Of a DNA stretch of 64,000 nucleotides, positions 40,455-48,859 are shown in pieces. The DNA is from Oscillospiraceae bacterium (GTDB lineage: Bacteria > Bacillota > Clostridia > Oscillospirales > Ruminococcaceae), in contig JAGASH010000008.1 of NCBI GenBank assembly GCA_017847835.1, forward strand, positions 248,001 to 312,000, read 5' to 3'. Each line of letters opens with the position of its first letter. The first letter of the stretch is position 1. The translations under genes and the position numbers were made by a program. The notes under the pieces are model-generated. The model saw nothing but the letters and a program-made list of their open reading frames with translations, did no database searches and was not told where the DNA came from.

Positions 40455-41930
40455 ATGCAGGTTTTTATTTCACATTCATCAGAAAACGCGGCTCTTGCCG
40501 AAGAACTTTGCGGAAAGCTGGAAAACAACGGCTTTCCGTGTTTTCTTGCACCGAGAGATATTCGCTCGGGCTTTGAGTACGCGGAGGAAATCATAAACGG
40601 AATTGACGGCTCGGACGTTATGGTTTTGCTTTTGTCCGAGGCTTCAAACAGCTCTCCTCACGTTTTGCGCGAGGTTGAGCGTGCCGTGAGCAAGCGCAAG
40701 ACAATAATTGTCTACAAGCTGGAGGAGGTCGTTCTGAGCAAGTCGCTCGAATACTTCCTGATGACGCACCAGTGGGTAAATTCAAAGCCCGGCAGGGATT
40801 TTGATGAAATCGTAAAGCGCGTTTCGGAGTATGCCGCGCAAAGTAACGGCGAGCCGCGAAAGATTGTTGTCGGCGAAAAGCCCGAAAAACCCGCGAAAAC
40901 CGGCAAAATAATTGCTTTGACTGCGGGAATTGCCGCGGTTGTTCTGGCGGCGGTGCTTCTCGGGATAAACTTCCTCAAAAAGCCGCCCGTAAGCGCGGTT
41001 TCCGAGAGCTCGGAAAGCTCTTCTTCAAGCGAAACGGTTTCGTCGTCATCATCGGTTTCTTCATCAACAACATCATCTTCCGTCGAAAGCACAACAAGCT
41101 CAACGCAGTCGTCGGCTGAGGTTATCGCGCCCGTGCAGTCCGAGAACAAGCCCGAAAAACAGCCTCTCGCGGTTAAGCTCGGCGACAGGATAACTCTCGG
41201 AAAATACAACGGCGAAGCCATTGAATGGCGCGTGATAAAGATTTCCGAGGACAAGAAAACGGCTGTTGTCATTTCAGACAAAATCCTCACGATGAAAGCG
41301 TTTGACGCGGCTGAATGCGGCAAATTCAACGAGCTGGACGGCGAGGAATATTGGCGCACGAAATCGGTAAATCTTGACGCGGAAACGCAGCGGCAAATCC
41401 GCGGCGACAACCGCTGGGAGCTGTCGAATATCAGAACCTGGCTCAACTCCGCGCGAGAAAATGTCACTTACAGCGGGCAAGCGCCGACGTCAGCGGCAAT
41501 GTCCGAGCGCAAAAACGGCTATCACACCGAAGCGGGTTTTCTGAACGGTTTTTCCGAAAAAGAGCGCGCGGCGATTGTCGAAACACAAGTAAACACGGCG
41601 GGCACGGTGACAACGGACAAGGTTTTCCTGCTGTCGCTGGACGAGCTGAAATGGCTCAATGAAGCGGACGTGAGCGTTTTCGCAAAGCCGACTGCCGCTG
41701 CCGTTGAACAGGACAAGTCGAACTGGTACAAGGTTGACTGTCAGAGCTATAATGTCGAGGACTTTTTCTGGTGGCTGCGCGACGCAAATAGCGAAACCGC
41801 CTGTGAGTGCCTTTGCGCGAACATCAGCTACTACGAGGACAGACCGACAATCAGCGAATATGCGGGACTTGAAGGCTTCGGCGTGCGTCCTGCGATGACC
41901 ATTGACCTGACTGCTATTTCGGAGAATTGA
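40455..41930 (+). CDS. Membrane TIR-domain protein with external DUF6273 domain
   Basis: 491 residues. Residues 1-130 are a TIR domain (QVFISHSSENAALAEEL, FLAPRDIRSGFEY, VLREVERAVSK with candidate catalytic Glu 73/75). A basic linker leads to one membrane helix (about 152-174), a Ser/Thr-rich spacer (180-230) and a C-terminal DUF6273 domain (ITLGKYNGEAIEWRVI through GFGVRPAMTID). The TIR would face the cytoplasm and DUF6273 the outside. TIR domains either cleave NAD+ or act as adaptors; which applies is unknown. It follows the receiver pseudogene by 13 bases; the DHH gene starts 1 base after its stop. Confidence 0.85.
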   Translation: MQVFISHSSENAALAEELCGKLENNGFPCFLAPRDIRSGFEYAEEIINGIDGSDVMVLLLSEASNSSPHVLREVERAVSKRKTIIVYKLEEVVLSKSLEYFLMTHQWVNSKPGRDFDEIVKRVSEYAAQSNGEPRKIVVGEKPEKPAKTGKIIALTAGIAAVVLAAVLLGINFLKKPPVSAVSESSESSSSSETVSSSSSVSSSTTSSSVESTTSSTQSSAEVIAPVQSENKPEKQPLAVKLGDRITLGKYNGEAIEWRVIKISEDKKTAVVISDKILTMKAFDAAECGKFNELDGEEYWRTKSVNLDAETQRQIRGDNRWELSNIRTWLNSARENVTYSGQAPTSAAMSERKNGYHTEAGFLNGFSEKERAAIVETQVNTAGTVTTDKVFLLSLDELKWLNEADVSVFAKPTAAAVEQDKSNWYKVDCQSYNVEDFFWWLRDANSETACECLCANISYYEDRPTISEYAGLEGFGVRPAMTIDLTAISEN

Positions 41931-41931
41931 T

Positions 41932-43422
41932 ATGAAACTAACCGATTTACACCGATTTAACCAAATCGTGATACAGCTCCACGACAATCCCGACGCAGAC
42001 GCGGTAGGCTCGGGATATGCACTTTTCCGGTATTTCAAGTCGCTCGGGAAAGATGTAAAAATGATTTACGGCGGGCGGAATGTTATCTCGAAAAGCAATA
42101 TGAAGCTTATGCTCTCCGAGCTTGAAATCCCGCTTGAATACACGCACAATCCCGAAAAGCCCGAGCTTTTGCTCACGGTTGACTGTCAGTACGGAGAAGG
42201 CAATGTCGAGCGGTTTGACGCGGAAAACGTTGCCGTTATCGACCACCACGCGACAGGAAAAATCTCCGATGAAATGAGCGAAATCCGAAGCAATCTTGTG
42301 AGCTGCTCGACGATTTGCTATTCAATGCTTGGGGACGTCGGATTTGACGTAAACGCGGACGCGAAAATTGCCACGGGGCTTTACTACGGTTTGTATATGG
42401 ACAGCAGTCAGCTTTCCGAGATAAGTCACCCGCTCGACCGCGATATGATTGACTATCTGAAATACGACAAGGCGCTTGTGACGCGGCTTAAATACGCGAA
42501 TTTCAGCATTTCCGAGCTGGAAACCGCGGGAATTGCGATTTCTCACAACAACTACCTTGAAAAATACCGCGCTGCGATTGTGAAATCCGACCCGTGCGAC
42601 CCGAATATTCTGGGAGTTATCGGGGACTTTGTGATACAGGTTGACAGCATTGATATCTGCGTGATTTTCAACGAGTGCGCGGGCGGCTATAAGCTGTCGG
42701 TGAGGAGCTGTTCAATCGAGGCTGCGGCAAACGAGCTTGCGGCTTTCATCACGGAAAAAACAGGCAACGGCGGCGGTCATTTCAACAAAGCGGGCGGCTT
42801 TATCGGCGCGGACGCTCTGAAAAAAATCACCGACAAGCCGATTGAACAATATCTCTCGGAGAGAGTTGAGGAGTATCTGACGTGCTATGACGTGGTGCGT
42901 TTCACGGACGGCATAAAGGAGCGCGAGAAGTTCTCTCGCTTCCGCAAAAAAGCGGGAATTTTCGGCTATGTCAAATCCACGGACATTGCTCCCGCAGGCA
43001 AGGAATTTCGCATAAGAACGCTTGAAGGCGATGTTCTTGTGACGAGCCGCGACGATATTTATATAATGATAGGCTCGATAGGCGAGGTTTATCCTGTGGA
43101 AGCGGACAAATTTCACGCGAAATACACCCCGCTTGACGAGGCTTTTTCGGGCGAGTTTGAGTACGCTCCGTCTGTTATCGACATCGCAGCGGGACAGTCG
43201 CACGAAATTCTTCCCTTTGCGAAAAAATGCCGCTCGGGACAAGGCTCGGTTATCCTCGCAAGACCGCTCGACAAGTTCACAAAGGTTTTCAGCGCGTGGA
43301 ATTACGAGGGCTATATGGCAGGGCAGAAGGGAGATTTTCTCTGCTATACGGACGGCGACGACAACGATGTGTATGTTGTCAAGGGAAAGATTTTCGATAC
43401 CCTGTACGAGCCGGTAAAATAA
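41932..43422 (+). CDS. DHH-family phosphoesterase, NrnA-like with extra C-terminus
   Basis: 496 residues. DHH domain: HDNPDADAVGSGYALF near residue 17, VDCQ near 83, VIDHHATGK near 103, YMDSSQLSE near 145; DHHA1 domain GNGGGHFNKAGGFIG near 285. This is the core of NrnA-type oligoribonuclease/pAp phosphatases, which remove short RNAs and cyclic-dinucleotide breakdown products. The last 170 residues (from YDVVRFTDGIKE) are an added domain I cannot identify. Co-transcribed with the TIR gene (1-base gap). Confidence 0.85.
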   Translation: MKLTDLHRFNQIVIQLHDNPDADAVGSGYALFRYFKSLGKDVKMIYGGRNVISKSNMKLMLSELEIPLEYTHNPEKPELLLTVDCQYGEGNVERFDAENVAVIDHHATGKISDEMSEIRSNLVSCSTICYSMLGDVGFDVNADAKIATGLYYGLYMDSSQLSEISHPLDRDMIDYLKYDKALVTRLKYANFSISELETAGIAISHNNYLEKYRAAIVKSDPCDPNILGVIGDFVIQVDSIDICVIFNECAGGYKLSVRSCSIEAAANELAAFITEKTGNGGGHFNKAGGFIGADALKKITDKPIEQYLSERVEEYLTCYDVVRFTDGIKEREKFSRFRKKAGIFGYVKSTDIAPAGKEFRIRTLEGDVLVTSRDDIYIMIGSIGEVYPVEADKFHAKYTPLDEAFSGEFEYAPSVIDIAAGQSHEILPFAKKCRSGQGSVILARPLDKFTKVFSAWNYEGYMAGQKGDFLCYTDGDDNDVYVVKGKIFDTLYEPVK

Positions 43423-43425
43423 CAA

Positions 43426-43460
43426 AAAACCGTGACGTTAAGCCACGGTTTTGTTTTTTA
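43426..43460. terminator. Terminator between converging operons
   Basis: AACCGTG (43428-43434), 9-base loop, CACGGTT (43444-43450), then TTGTTTTTT; A-rich on the other side, so usable by both strands. Confidence 0.8.
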
Positions 43461-43468
43461 ATGGAGCG

Positions 43469-45220
43469 TCAGCTCTGTCTGCTTGCAATCAGCTCCGCAT
43501 AGAAGCCCTTGTTTTTCATCAGCTCGTCGTGCGTGCCCTGTTCAACGATATGCCCCGACTTCATCACAAGTATGCAGTCTGCCTCACGGATTGTTGACAG
43601 TCTGTGCGCGACAACAAACGAGGTTCTTCCTTTCATCATAAGGTCAAACGCGCTCTGAATTTTCAGCTCGGTTCTTGTATCAATCGAGCTTGTTGCCTCG
43701 TCGAGAATTAACATCGGCGGAAGCGACAGCATAATTCTCGCAATCGACAACAGCTGCCTCTGTCCCTGCGACAGCTCCGCGTCGTTTGTGATAACGGTGT
43801 CATAGCCCTGCGGAAGACGCTTTATAAAGCTGTGCGCGTGAGCTTTTTTCGCGGCTTCGATAATCTCGTCAAGCGAAGCGTCCGGCTTGCCGTAGGAAAT
43901 GTTCTCGCGGACAGTTCCCTTAAACACCCACGTTTCCTGTAAAACAATGCCGTATTCTCTGCGCAGGCTGTCCCTCGTCAGCTCTTTTATCGGATTTCCG
44001 TCAACGCAGATTTCGCCGTCCGTCACGTCGTAAAACCGCATAAGCAGGTTAATCAGCGTGGTTTTTCCGCAGCCCGTGGGACCGACAATCGCGATATGCT
44101 GACCGCTCCTGACGTTAAGATTGAGGTTCTCGATAAGCGGTTTTTCGGGAACATAGGAGAAATCGACATTCTTGATTTCCACGTCACCGCGACTGTTTTC
44201 AAGCACAGTTTTGTTTTCATCGGAGCTTTCCGCGGGCTCATCGATAAGCGTGAAAATTCGTGACGCGGAAGCAAGCGCGTTTTGCAGCTCCGTGACAACT
44301 CCCGAAATCTCGTTAAACGGCTTGGTGTACTGGTTTGCGTACTGCAAAAAGCAGCTTAAATCGCCGACCGTGAACCCGCCCGAAACCGCTTTTACAGCGG
44401 AAAGCGCGCCGAAAACTCCCACTCCCGCATAGACAAGCGAGTTTACAAAACGTGTGCAAGGATTTGTGAGCGCGGAGTAGAATTGCGCGCGTCTGCCGCA
44501 GATGTTGAGCCGCTCGTTGATTTCGCCGAATTGCTCCTCGGCTTCCTGCTCAAAACCGAACGATTTCACAAGCCGCTGCGCGCCGATATGCTCGTCGATA
44601 AAGCCCGTGAGCTCACCCTTAATTGAGGACTGCTCGCGGAATTTGTTGAAGCAGAGCTTCGAAATAACAGCGGCAACCGCGAAGGAAAGCGGAGTTATGC
44701 ACACGACAACGAGGGTTATCTGCCAGTTGAGCGTGACCATAAAAACGAGCGTGCCGATAATCGTGACAACTCCCGTGAAAAGCTGCTGAAAACCCTGTAA
44801 AAGTCCGTCGCTCACCGCGTCCACGTCGTTTACCACTCGCGACAAAATATCGCCGTGAGATTTCGCGTCAATAAACGAAAGCGGGAGCTTTTGCAAATGC
44901 GCGAAAATGTCCGTGCGAAGCTGTTTTACGGTTTTATTGGTGATTTTGTTTGTCGCGAAATACATCAGCCACTGCAAAAGCGCAACCGCGGGAATTATGC
45001 ACGCAATCGTGATGAGAATGGGCGTCATTCTCGCGAAATCCACACCTTCCGAGGAAATGCAGTCAACGGCTTGACCGATAAGCACGGTTGTGTAAAGCGA
45101 GAGCAAAACACTTCCCGCCGCGCAGATTATACTCAAAATCACAAGCGGGAGCTGCGGCTTAACGTAGCGCAAAAGCCGTTTCAGAGCGCCTTTTTTGTTC
45201 GATTTAGCCATTTTCCTCAC
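43469..45220 (-). CDS. ABC exporter half-transporter (second)
   Basis: 583 residues: six membrane helices (residues about 20-320) and a nucleotide-binding domain with Walker A GPTGCGKTTL, Q-loop VLQETWVFKG, signature LSQGQRQLLSIAR, Walker B MLILDEATSSID and H-loop VAHRLST. The signature has SQGQ in place of SGGQ. It pairs with the adjacent exporter gene to form a heterodimer, probably a multidrug or peptide exporter. Its start overlaps the upstream gene by 17 bases. Confidence 0.9.
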   Translation of the reverse strand: MRKMAKSNKKGALKRLLRYVKPQLPLVILSIICAAGSVLLSLYTTVLIGQAVDCISSEGVDFARMTPILITIACIIPAVALLQWLMYFATNKITNKTVKQLRTDIFAHLQKLPLSFIDAKSHGDILSRVVNDVDAVSDGLLQGFQQLFTGVVTIIGTLVFMVTLNWQITLVVVCITPLSFAVAAVISKLCFNKFREQSSIKGELTGFIDEHIGAQRLVKSFGFEQEAEEQFGEINERLNICGRRAQFYSALTNPCTRFVNSLVYAGVGVFGALSAVKAVSGGFTVGDLSCFLQYANQYTKPFNEISGVVTELQNALASASRIFTLIDEPAESSDENKTVLENSRGDVEIKNVDFSYVPEKPLIENLNLNVRSGQHIAIVGPTGCGKTTLINLLMRFYDVTDGEICVDGNPIKELTRDSLRREYGIVLQETWVFKGTVRENISYGKPDASLDEIIEAAKKAHAHSFIKRLPQGYDTVITNDAELSQGQRQLLSIARIMLSLPPMLILDEATSSIDTRTELKIQSAFDLMMKGRTSFVVAHRLSTIREADCILVMKSGHIVEQGTHDELMKNKGFYAELIASRQS

Positions 45221-46943
45221 CTCGTTCCGAATAATCTCCCGTGGACTTGCAGATTTCTCTGTAAACCTCGCAGGTGTTCAAAAGCTCGTCGTGAGTGCCG
45301 ATACCGACAGCCTGTCCGTCGTCGAGAACAATGATTTTATCGGCGTGTTTTATGGAATTAGGTCGCTGCGAGATGATAACGCAGGTGATGTCGTTCATCT
45401 CTCCGAGCGCTTTTCTGAGCTTCGCGTCCGTGGAATAGTCGAGCGCTGAGGAGCTGTCGTCGAATATGATGATTTCCGAGCCGCGCGCAACCGCTCTTGC
45501 AATCGCAAGGCGCTGTTTCTGACCGCCGGAGAAATTCTTGCCGCCCTGAAGAATTTTCGCGTCAAGCCCGCCGTCAAGGCTGTCGGTGAACTCCTTTGCC
45601 TGCGCGACTTCAAGCGCACGGTAAATCTGCTCGTCGGGGATATCGGTTCTGCCGAGAGTCATATTATAGCGCAAACTGCCCGACAGCAGCTCGGTTTTCT
45701 GCGGAACAACCGCGATTTTCTTCCGAAGCTCCTCGGTTGGATAATCGCGCACGTCCGCTCCGCTTATTTTTACAGAACCGCCGCTCACGTCATAGAAACG
45801 GCAGAGCAAATTCGCGAGCGTTGTTTTACCCGAGCCAGTGCCGCCGATAATTCCGAGCGTTTCGCCTTTTTTCAGCGCGAACGTGATATTTTCAAGCGAG
45901 TTTTCCTCGCCCGCGTAGGAAAAATTCACGTTATCGAAAGCGATAATCGGCGCGTTTTCGTCGGTTTTCGGGGAAGTTTCGGGCGATTTTATCGAGCTTT
46001 CCATATTGAAAATCTCGTTAATTCTCGCAGACGAAGCCGCAGCCTTTGTGAAAATCGTGACAAGGTTTGCCACGACAACCAGCGCAAGCGAAATCTGCGT
46101 CATATAGTTGACAAGCGCAATTACTTTACCCTGCGTAAGCCCGTCGATACCTGCGTCCGTGAAACCGCCTCCGAGCCACACAATCAGCAGGTACGCGACA
46201 TTTACGGCAATAAAAATCGCGGGATTGAGCAGCGCGTTTATTCTGCCCGCTTTGACAGCGAAAGTGCGGTATTCCTCGGCTTCGGCTTCAAAGCGCTGTT
46301 TTTCGTAATCCTGCCGTGCAAACGCTCTTACAACACGCACTCCCGAGAGGTTTTCGCGGGTAATTCGGGAAATACCGTCAAGGGATTTCTGCTGCTTTTT
46401 GAACAGCTTGACGGTCGCTTTCATTATCGGGAACATTACAAGCACTATTGCCGCCATTGCCCCGAAGAAAATCAGCGACAAACGCGGGCTTATCGAAAAG
46501 GACATAATTGTCGCGCCGATAACAAGAAAAGGTGCGCGGACAACAAGTCTTATCAGCATAGCCACGGCTGTCTGAACCTGATTTACGTCGTTTGTGATAC
46601 GCGTGACGAAAGCCGCCGTGCCAAGCCTGTCCAGCTCTTTGAAGGACAGCGTGTTGATGTGGGAGTACAAATCCGCGCGAAGCCGCGTGCCCACTCCCTG
46701 CGAAGCCGCAGAAGCCATATACTGACACACAAGCGCAAACGAAAGCCCGCACACCGCGAGAATTATCAGAATTATTCCGTTTTGCCAGATGTAGTCGGTG
46801 TCGCCGTTTTTTATGCCGACATCGATAATCTGCGCCATTACAAGCGGCACGATAAGCTCAAAAATCGCTTCGGTCAGCTTGCAGAGCGGACCTACGATAA
46901 CGTTCAGCTTGAATTCCTTCAGATAACGTGCTAGTTTGAACAA
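45204..46943 (-). CDS. ABC exporter half-transporter (first)
   Basis: 579 residues from a TTG start (46941-46943) giving FKLARYLKEFK, with AAGGAG at 9-base spacing; upstream in-frame codons run into the promoter. Six membrane helices, then Walker A GGTGSGKTTL, Q-loop VPQKTELLSG, signature FSGGQKQRLAIAR, and a Walker B region IIIFDDSSSALD in which the usual catalytic Glu is Asp. So this half probably carries the degenerate ATP site of a heterodimeric exporter (BmrCD/TM287-288 type). Confidence 0.88.
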   Translation of the reverse strand: MFKLARYLKEFKLNVIVGPLCKLTEAIFELIVPLVMAQIIDVGIKNGDTDYIWQNGIILIILAVCGLSFALVCQYMASAASQGVGTRLRADLYSHINTLSFKELDRLGTAAFVTRITNDVNQVQTAVAMLIRLVVRAPFLVIGATIMSFSISPRLSLIFFGAMAAIVLVMFPIMKATVKLFKKQQKSLDGISRITRENLSGVRVVRAFARQDYEKQRFEAEAEEYRTFAVKAGRINALLNPAIFIAVNVAYLLIVWLGGGFTDAGIDGLTQGKVIALVNYMTQISLALVVVANLVTIFTKAAASSARINEIFNMESSIKSPETSPKTDENAPIIAFDNVNFSYAGEENSLENITFALKKGETLGIIGGTGSGKTTLANLLCRFYDVSGGSVKISGADVRDYPTEELRKKIAVVPQKTELLSGSLRYNMTLGRTDIPDEQIYRALEVAQAKEFTDSLDGGLDAKILQGGKNFSGGQKQRLAIARAVARGSEIIIFDDSSSALDYSTDAKLRKALGEMNDITCVIISQRPNSIKHADKIIVLDDGQAVGIGTHDELLNTCEVYREICKSTGDYSERGEENG

Positions 46944-46988
46944 TCCCAAAATCTCCTTTTTATTTTGACAATTTTTCACACAAATACT

Positions 46989-47017
46989 ATTATAATATAT
47001 TTTATCCGAAATGTAAA
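46989..47017 (-). promoter_or_regulatory. Promoter of the ABC exporter pair
   Basis: Minus strand TTTACA (47012-47017), 17-base spacer, TATAAT (46989-46994). Confidence 0.65.
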
Positions 47018-47027
47018 TATATTTTCC

Positions 47028-47056
47028 TTGACTTTTTTGAAAAATTGAGGTAAAAT
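47028..47056 (+). promoter_or_regulatory. Promoter of SDR-thioesterase operon
   Basis: TTGACT (47028-47033), 17-base spacer, TAAAAT (47051-47056); back to back with the ABC promoter. Confidence 0.7.
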
Positions 47057-47098
47057 AAATAAAAAGCAATGTTTAGCTGTATATATGGAGGGATAAAT

Positions 47099-47866
47099 AT
47101 GATAGCTTTGGTTACGGGCGCAAGCTCTGGTATCGGACGGGAAATCGCGAGAAGTCTTGCAAAGCACGGAATTAACGTCATCATCACGGCGCGCCGCAAG
47201 GACAAGCTAGACGAGCTCAAAAGCGAGCTTGTGGATATGTACAAGGTAAAGGTGCTGAGTATAAAGGCGGATTTGTCGGACGAGAAGCAGGTTTTCGAGC
47301 TGTACCGCCGTGTGCAGAAGTACAAGATTGACATTCTTATCAACAACGCGGGCTTCGGCGTTTACGGGAGCTTTTCTGAAAACAGTCTTGACCGTGAGCT
47401 TGATATGCTCTCGGTAAATATCCGCGCATTTCACATTTTGTTCAAGCTGTTTCTGCGCGATTTCAGAAGCCGCGGCTGCGGTTATATCCTGAACACGGCA
47501 AGCGCGGGTGGTTTCATTCCCGGACCGTATTTCGGCGCTTATTACGCGAGCAAGGCTTATGTTGTTCGGCTGACGCAGGCGGTTGCCGAGGAGCTTCGCC
47601 GCGAAAAGAGCGGAGTTCACCTGTCAATGCTTTGTCCGGGACCCGTTGAAACCGAGTTCAGTCAGACCGCGAGCGTAAACTTCGGACCTATGGCTTATTC
47701 TGCGGAAAAGCTCGCGGAGCACGCTGTCCGTGAGATGTTTGCGGGGAAGCTTCTGATAACGGAGAACAAGTTCTCGGAGCTGATGATTTACGGCTCAAAG
47801 CTCATTCCCGACTGCGTGATGACGTTCTTCACGGGACTGTTTCAGGATAAACGCGGGCTGAAGTGA
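47099..47866 (+). CDS. Short-chain dehydrogenase/reductase
   Basis: 255 residues, classical SDR. NAD(P)-binding TGASSGIGREIA at residue 6, ARRKD after strand 2 (suggesting NADP), NNAGFGVYG near 85, catalytic Ser in LNTASAGGF, and the YxxxK pair in YYASKAYVV near 150. CPGPVETEF follows. The C-terminal helix with FFTGLF may touch the membrane. Substrate unknown; the neighbouring thioesterase hints at acyl metabolism. ATG 47099 has GGAGGG upstream. Confidence 0.87.
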   Translation: MIALVTGASSGIGREIARSLAKHGINVIITARRKDKLDELKSELVDMYKVKVLSIKADLSDEKQVFELYRRVQKYKIDILINNAGFGVYGSFSENSLDRELDMLSVNIRAFHILFKLFLRDFRSRGCGYILNTASAGGFIPGPYFGAYYASKAYVVRLTQAVAEELRREKSGVHLSMLCPGPVETEFSQTASVNFGPMAYSAEKLAEHAVREMFAGKLLITENKFSELMIYGSKLIPDCVMTFFTGLFQDKRGLK

Positions 47867-47876
47867 CGGAGGATTT

Positions 47877-48305
47877 ATGCCGAATACAACAAAACTGACC
47901 GTGCGCTACGCGGAAACCGACCAGATGGGCGTTGTTCATCACGCGGTTTATCCTGTGTGGTTTGAAATGGCACGCACGGATTATATCAAGGCGCTCGGAA
48001 TGAGCTATGCGGAAATGGAAGAGGACGGTGTTATGCTGCCCGTTGCGGGAATTACCTGCAAGTACCGTCAGCCTGCGAAATATGACGAGGAAATCACCGT
48101 TGTGGCGCGGATTACGCGGCTGAATGCGGCTCGGATTGAGTTTTACTACGAGGCGATTTTGCCAAACGGTGAGGTTGCCTGCGAGGGCACAAGCTCTCAC
48201 GCGTTTGTTGACGCGCAAACCTTTCACCCGATAAATTTCAAGAAACGCTCTCCCGAGTTTTTCGAGGTGCTCGAAAAGTGCGCCAAAGAAGATATGGCTG
48301 AATAA
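47877..48305 (+). CDS. Acyl-CoA thioesterase, 4HBT/YbgC-like
   Basis: 142 residues of hot-dog fold. RYAETDQMGVVHHAVYPVWFEMAR near residue 10 contains the catalytic Asp and the long helix; YDEEITVVARI and EGTSSHAFVD are family strands. It hydrolyses acyl-CoA or acyl-ACP thioesters. It starts 10 bases after the SDR stop with GGAGG upstream. Confidence 0.9.
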   Translation: MPNTTKLTVRYAETDQMGVVHHAVYPVWFEMARTDYIKALGMSYAEMEEDGVMLPVAGITCKYRQPAKYDEEITVVARITRLNAARIEFYYEAILPNGEVACEGTSSHAFVDAQTFHPINFKKRSPEFFEVLEKCAKEDMAE

Positions 48306-48309
48306 ACAA

Positions 48310-48343
48310 AACCGCTCTTCAATTCCGGAAGAGCGGTTGTTTT
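48310..48343. terminator. Terminator between thioesterase and smpB
   Basis: AACCGCTCTTC (48310-48320), 7-base loop, GAAGAGCGGTT (48328-48338), then GTTTTTG; A-rich in front, so it can serve smpB too. Confidence 0.8.
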
Positions 48344-48358
48344 TGTGATAATCGGAGC

Positions 48359-48814
48359 TCAGCGATTTCTCTCTTTAATCGCGCGGTCGATTGTGCGGGC
48401 TGCGTCGCGCTTTGCCGAGGTTTCGCGCTTGTCGTAGAGCTTCTTGCCCTTGCAAAGTCCGACTTGAATTTTCACGCGGCTGTCCTTGAAATACATCGAA
48501 ATCGGTATCAGCGTGTAGCCGCCTTGTTTTACTTGTCCGTACAGCTTCATAATCTCCTTTTTGTGCATAAGAAGTCTGCGAACGCGGTACGGGTCGCGGT
48601 TGAAAATATTGCCTTTTTCGTAGGGTGAGATGTGCATTCCGCGAATAAAAGCCTCACCGTTGTCTATCGATATCCAAGAGTCTTTGAGGTTTACACCGCC
48701 CGCTCGTATCGATTTTACCTCCGTGCCGAACAATTCAATTCCCGCTTCAAGGCTCTCGATTATGAAATATTCGTGCCGTGCCTGTCGGTTTTCGGCTATG
48801 GTTTTTGTGTTCAT
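48359..48814 (-). CDS. smpB: SsrA-binding protein SmpB
   Basis: 151 residues. ARHEYFIIESLEAGIELFGTEV, SIRAGGVNLKDSW, RDPYRVRRLLMHKKEI and the basic tail (RETSAKRDAARTIDRAIKER) are diagnostic. It binds tmRNA and delivers it to stalled ribosomes. ATG 48812-48814 follows GGAGGAAAA; a longer frame start is rejected because its extra residues fit no SmpB. Confidence 0.96.
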   Translation of the reverse strand: MNTKTIAENRQARHEYFIIESLEAGIELFGTEVKSIRAGGVNLKDSWISIDNGEAFIRGMHISPYEKGNIFNRDPYRVRRLLMHKKEIMKLYGQVKQGGYTLIPISMYFKDSRVKIQVGLCKGKKLYDKRETSAKRDAARTIDRAIKERNR

Positions 48815-48859
48815 TTTTCCTCCGTTTGCTTTGTTCTGTATCGGAAACAACTGCCTCGG

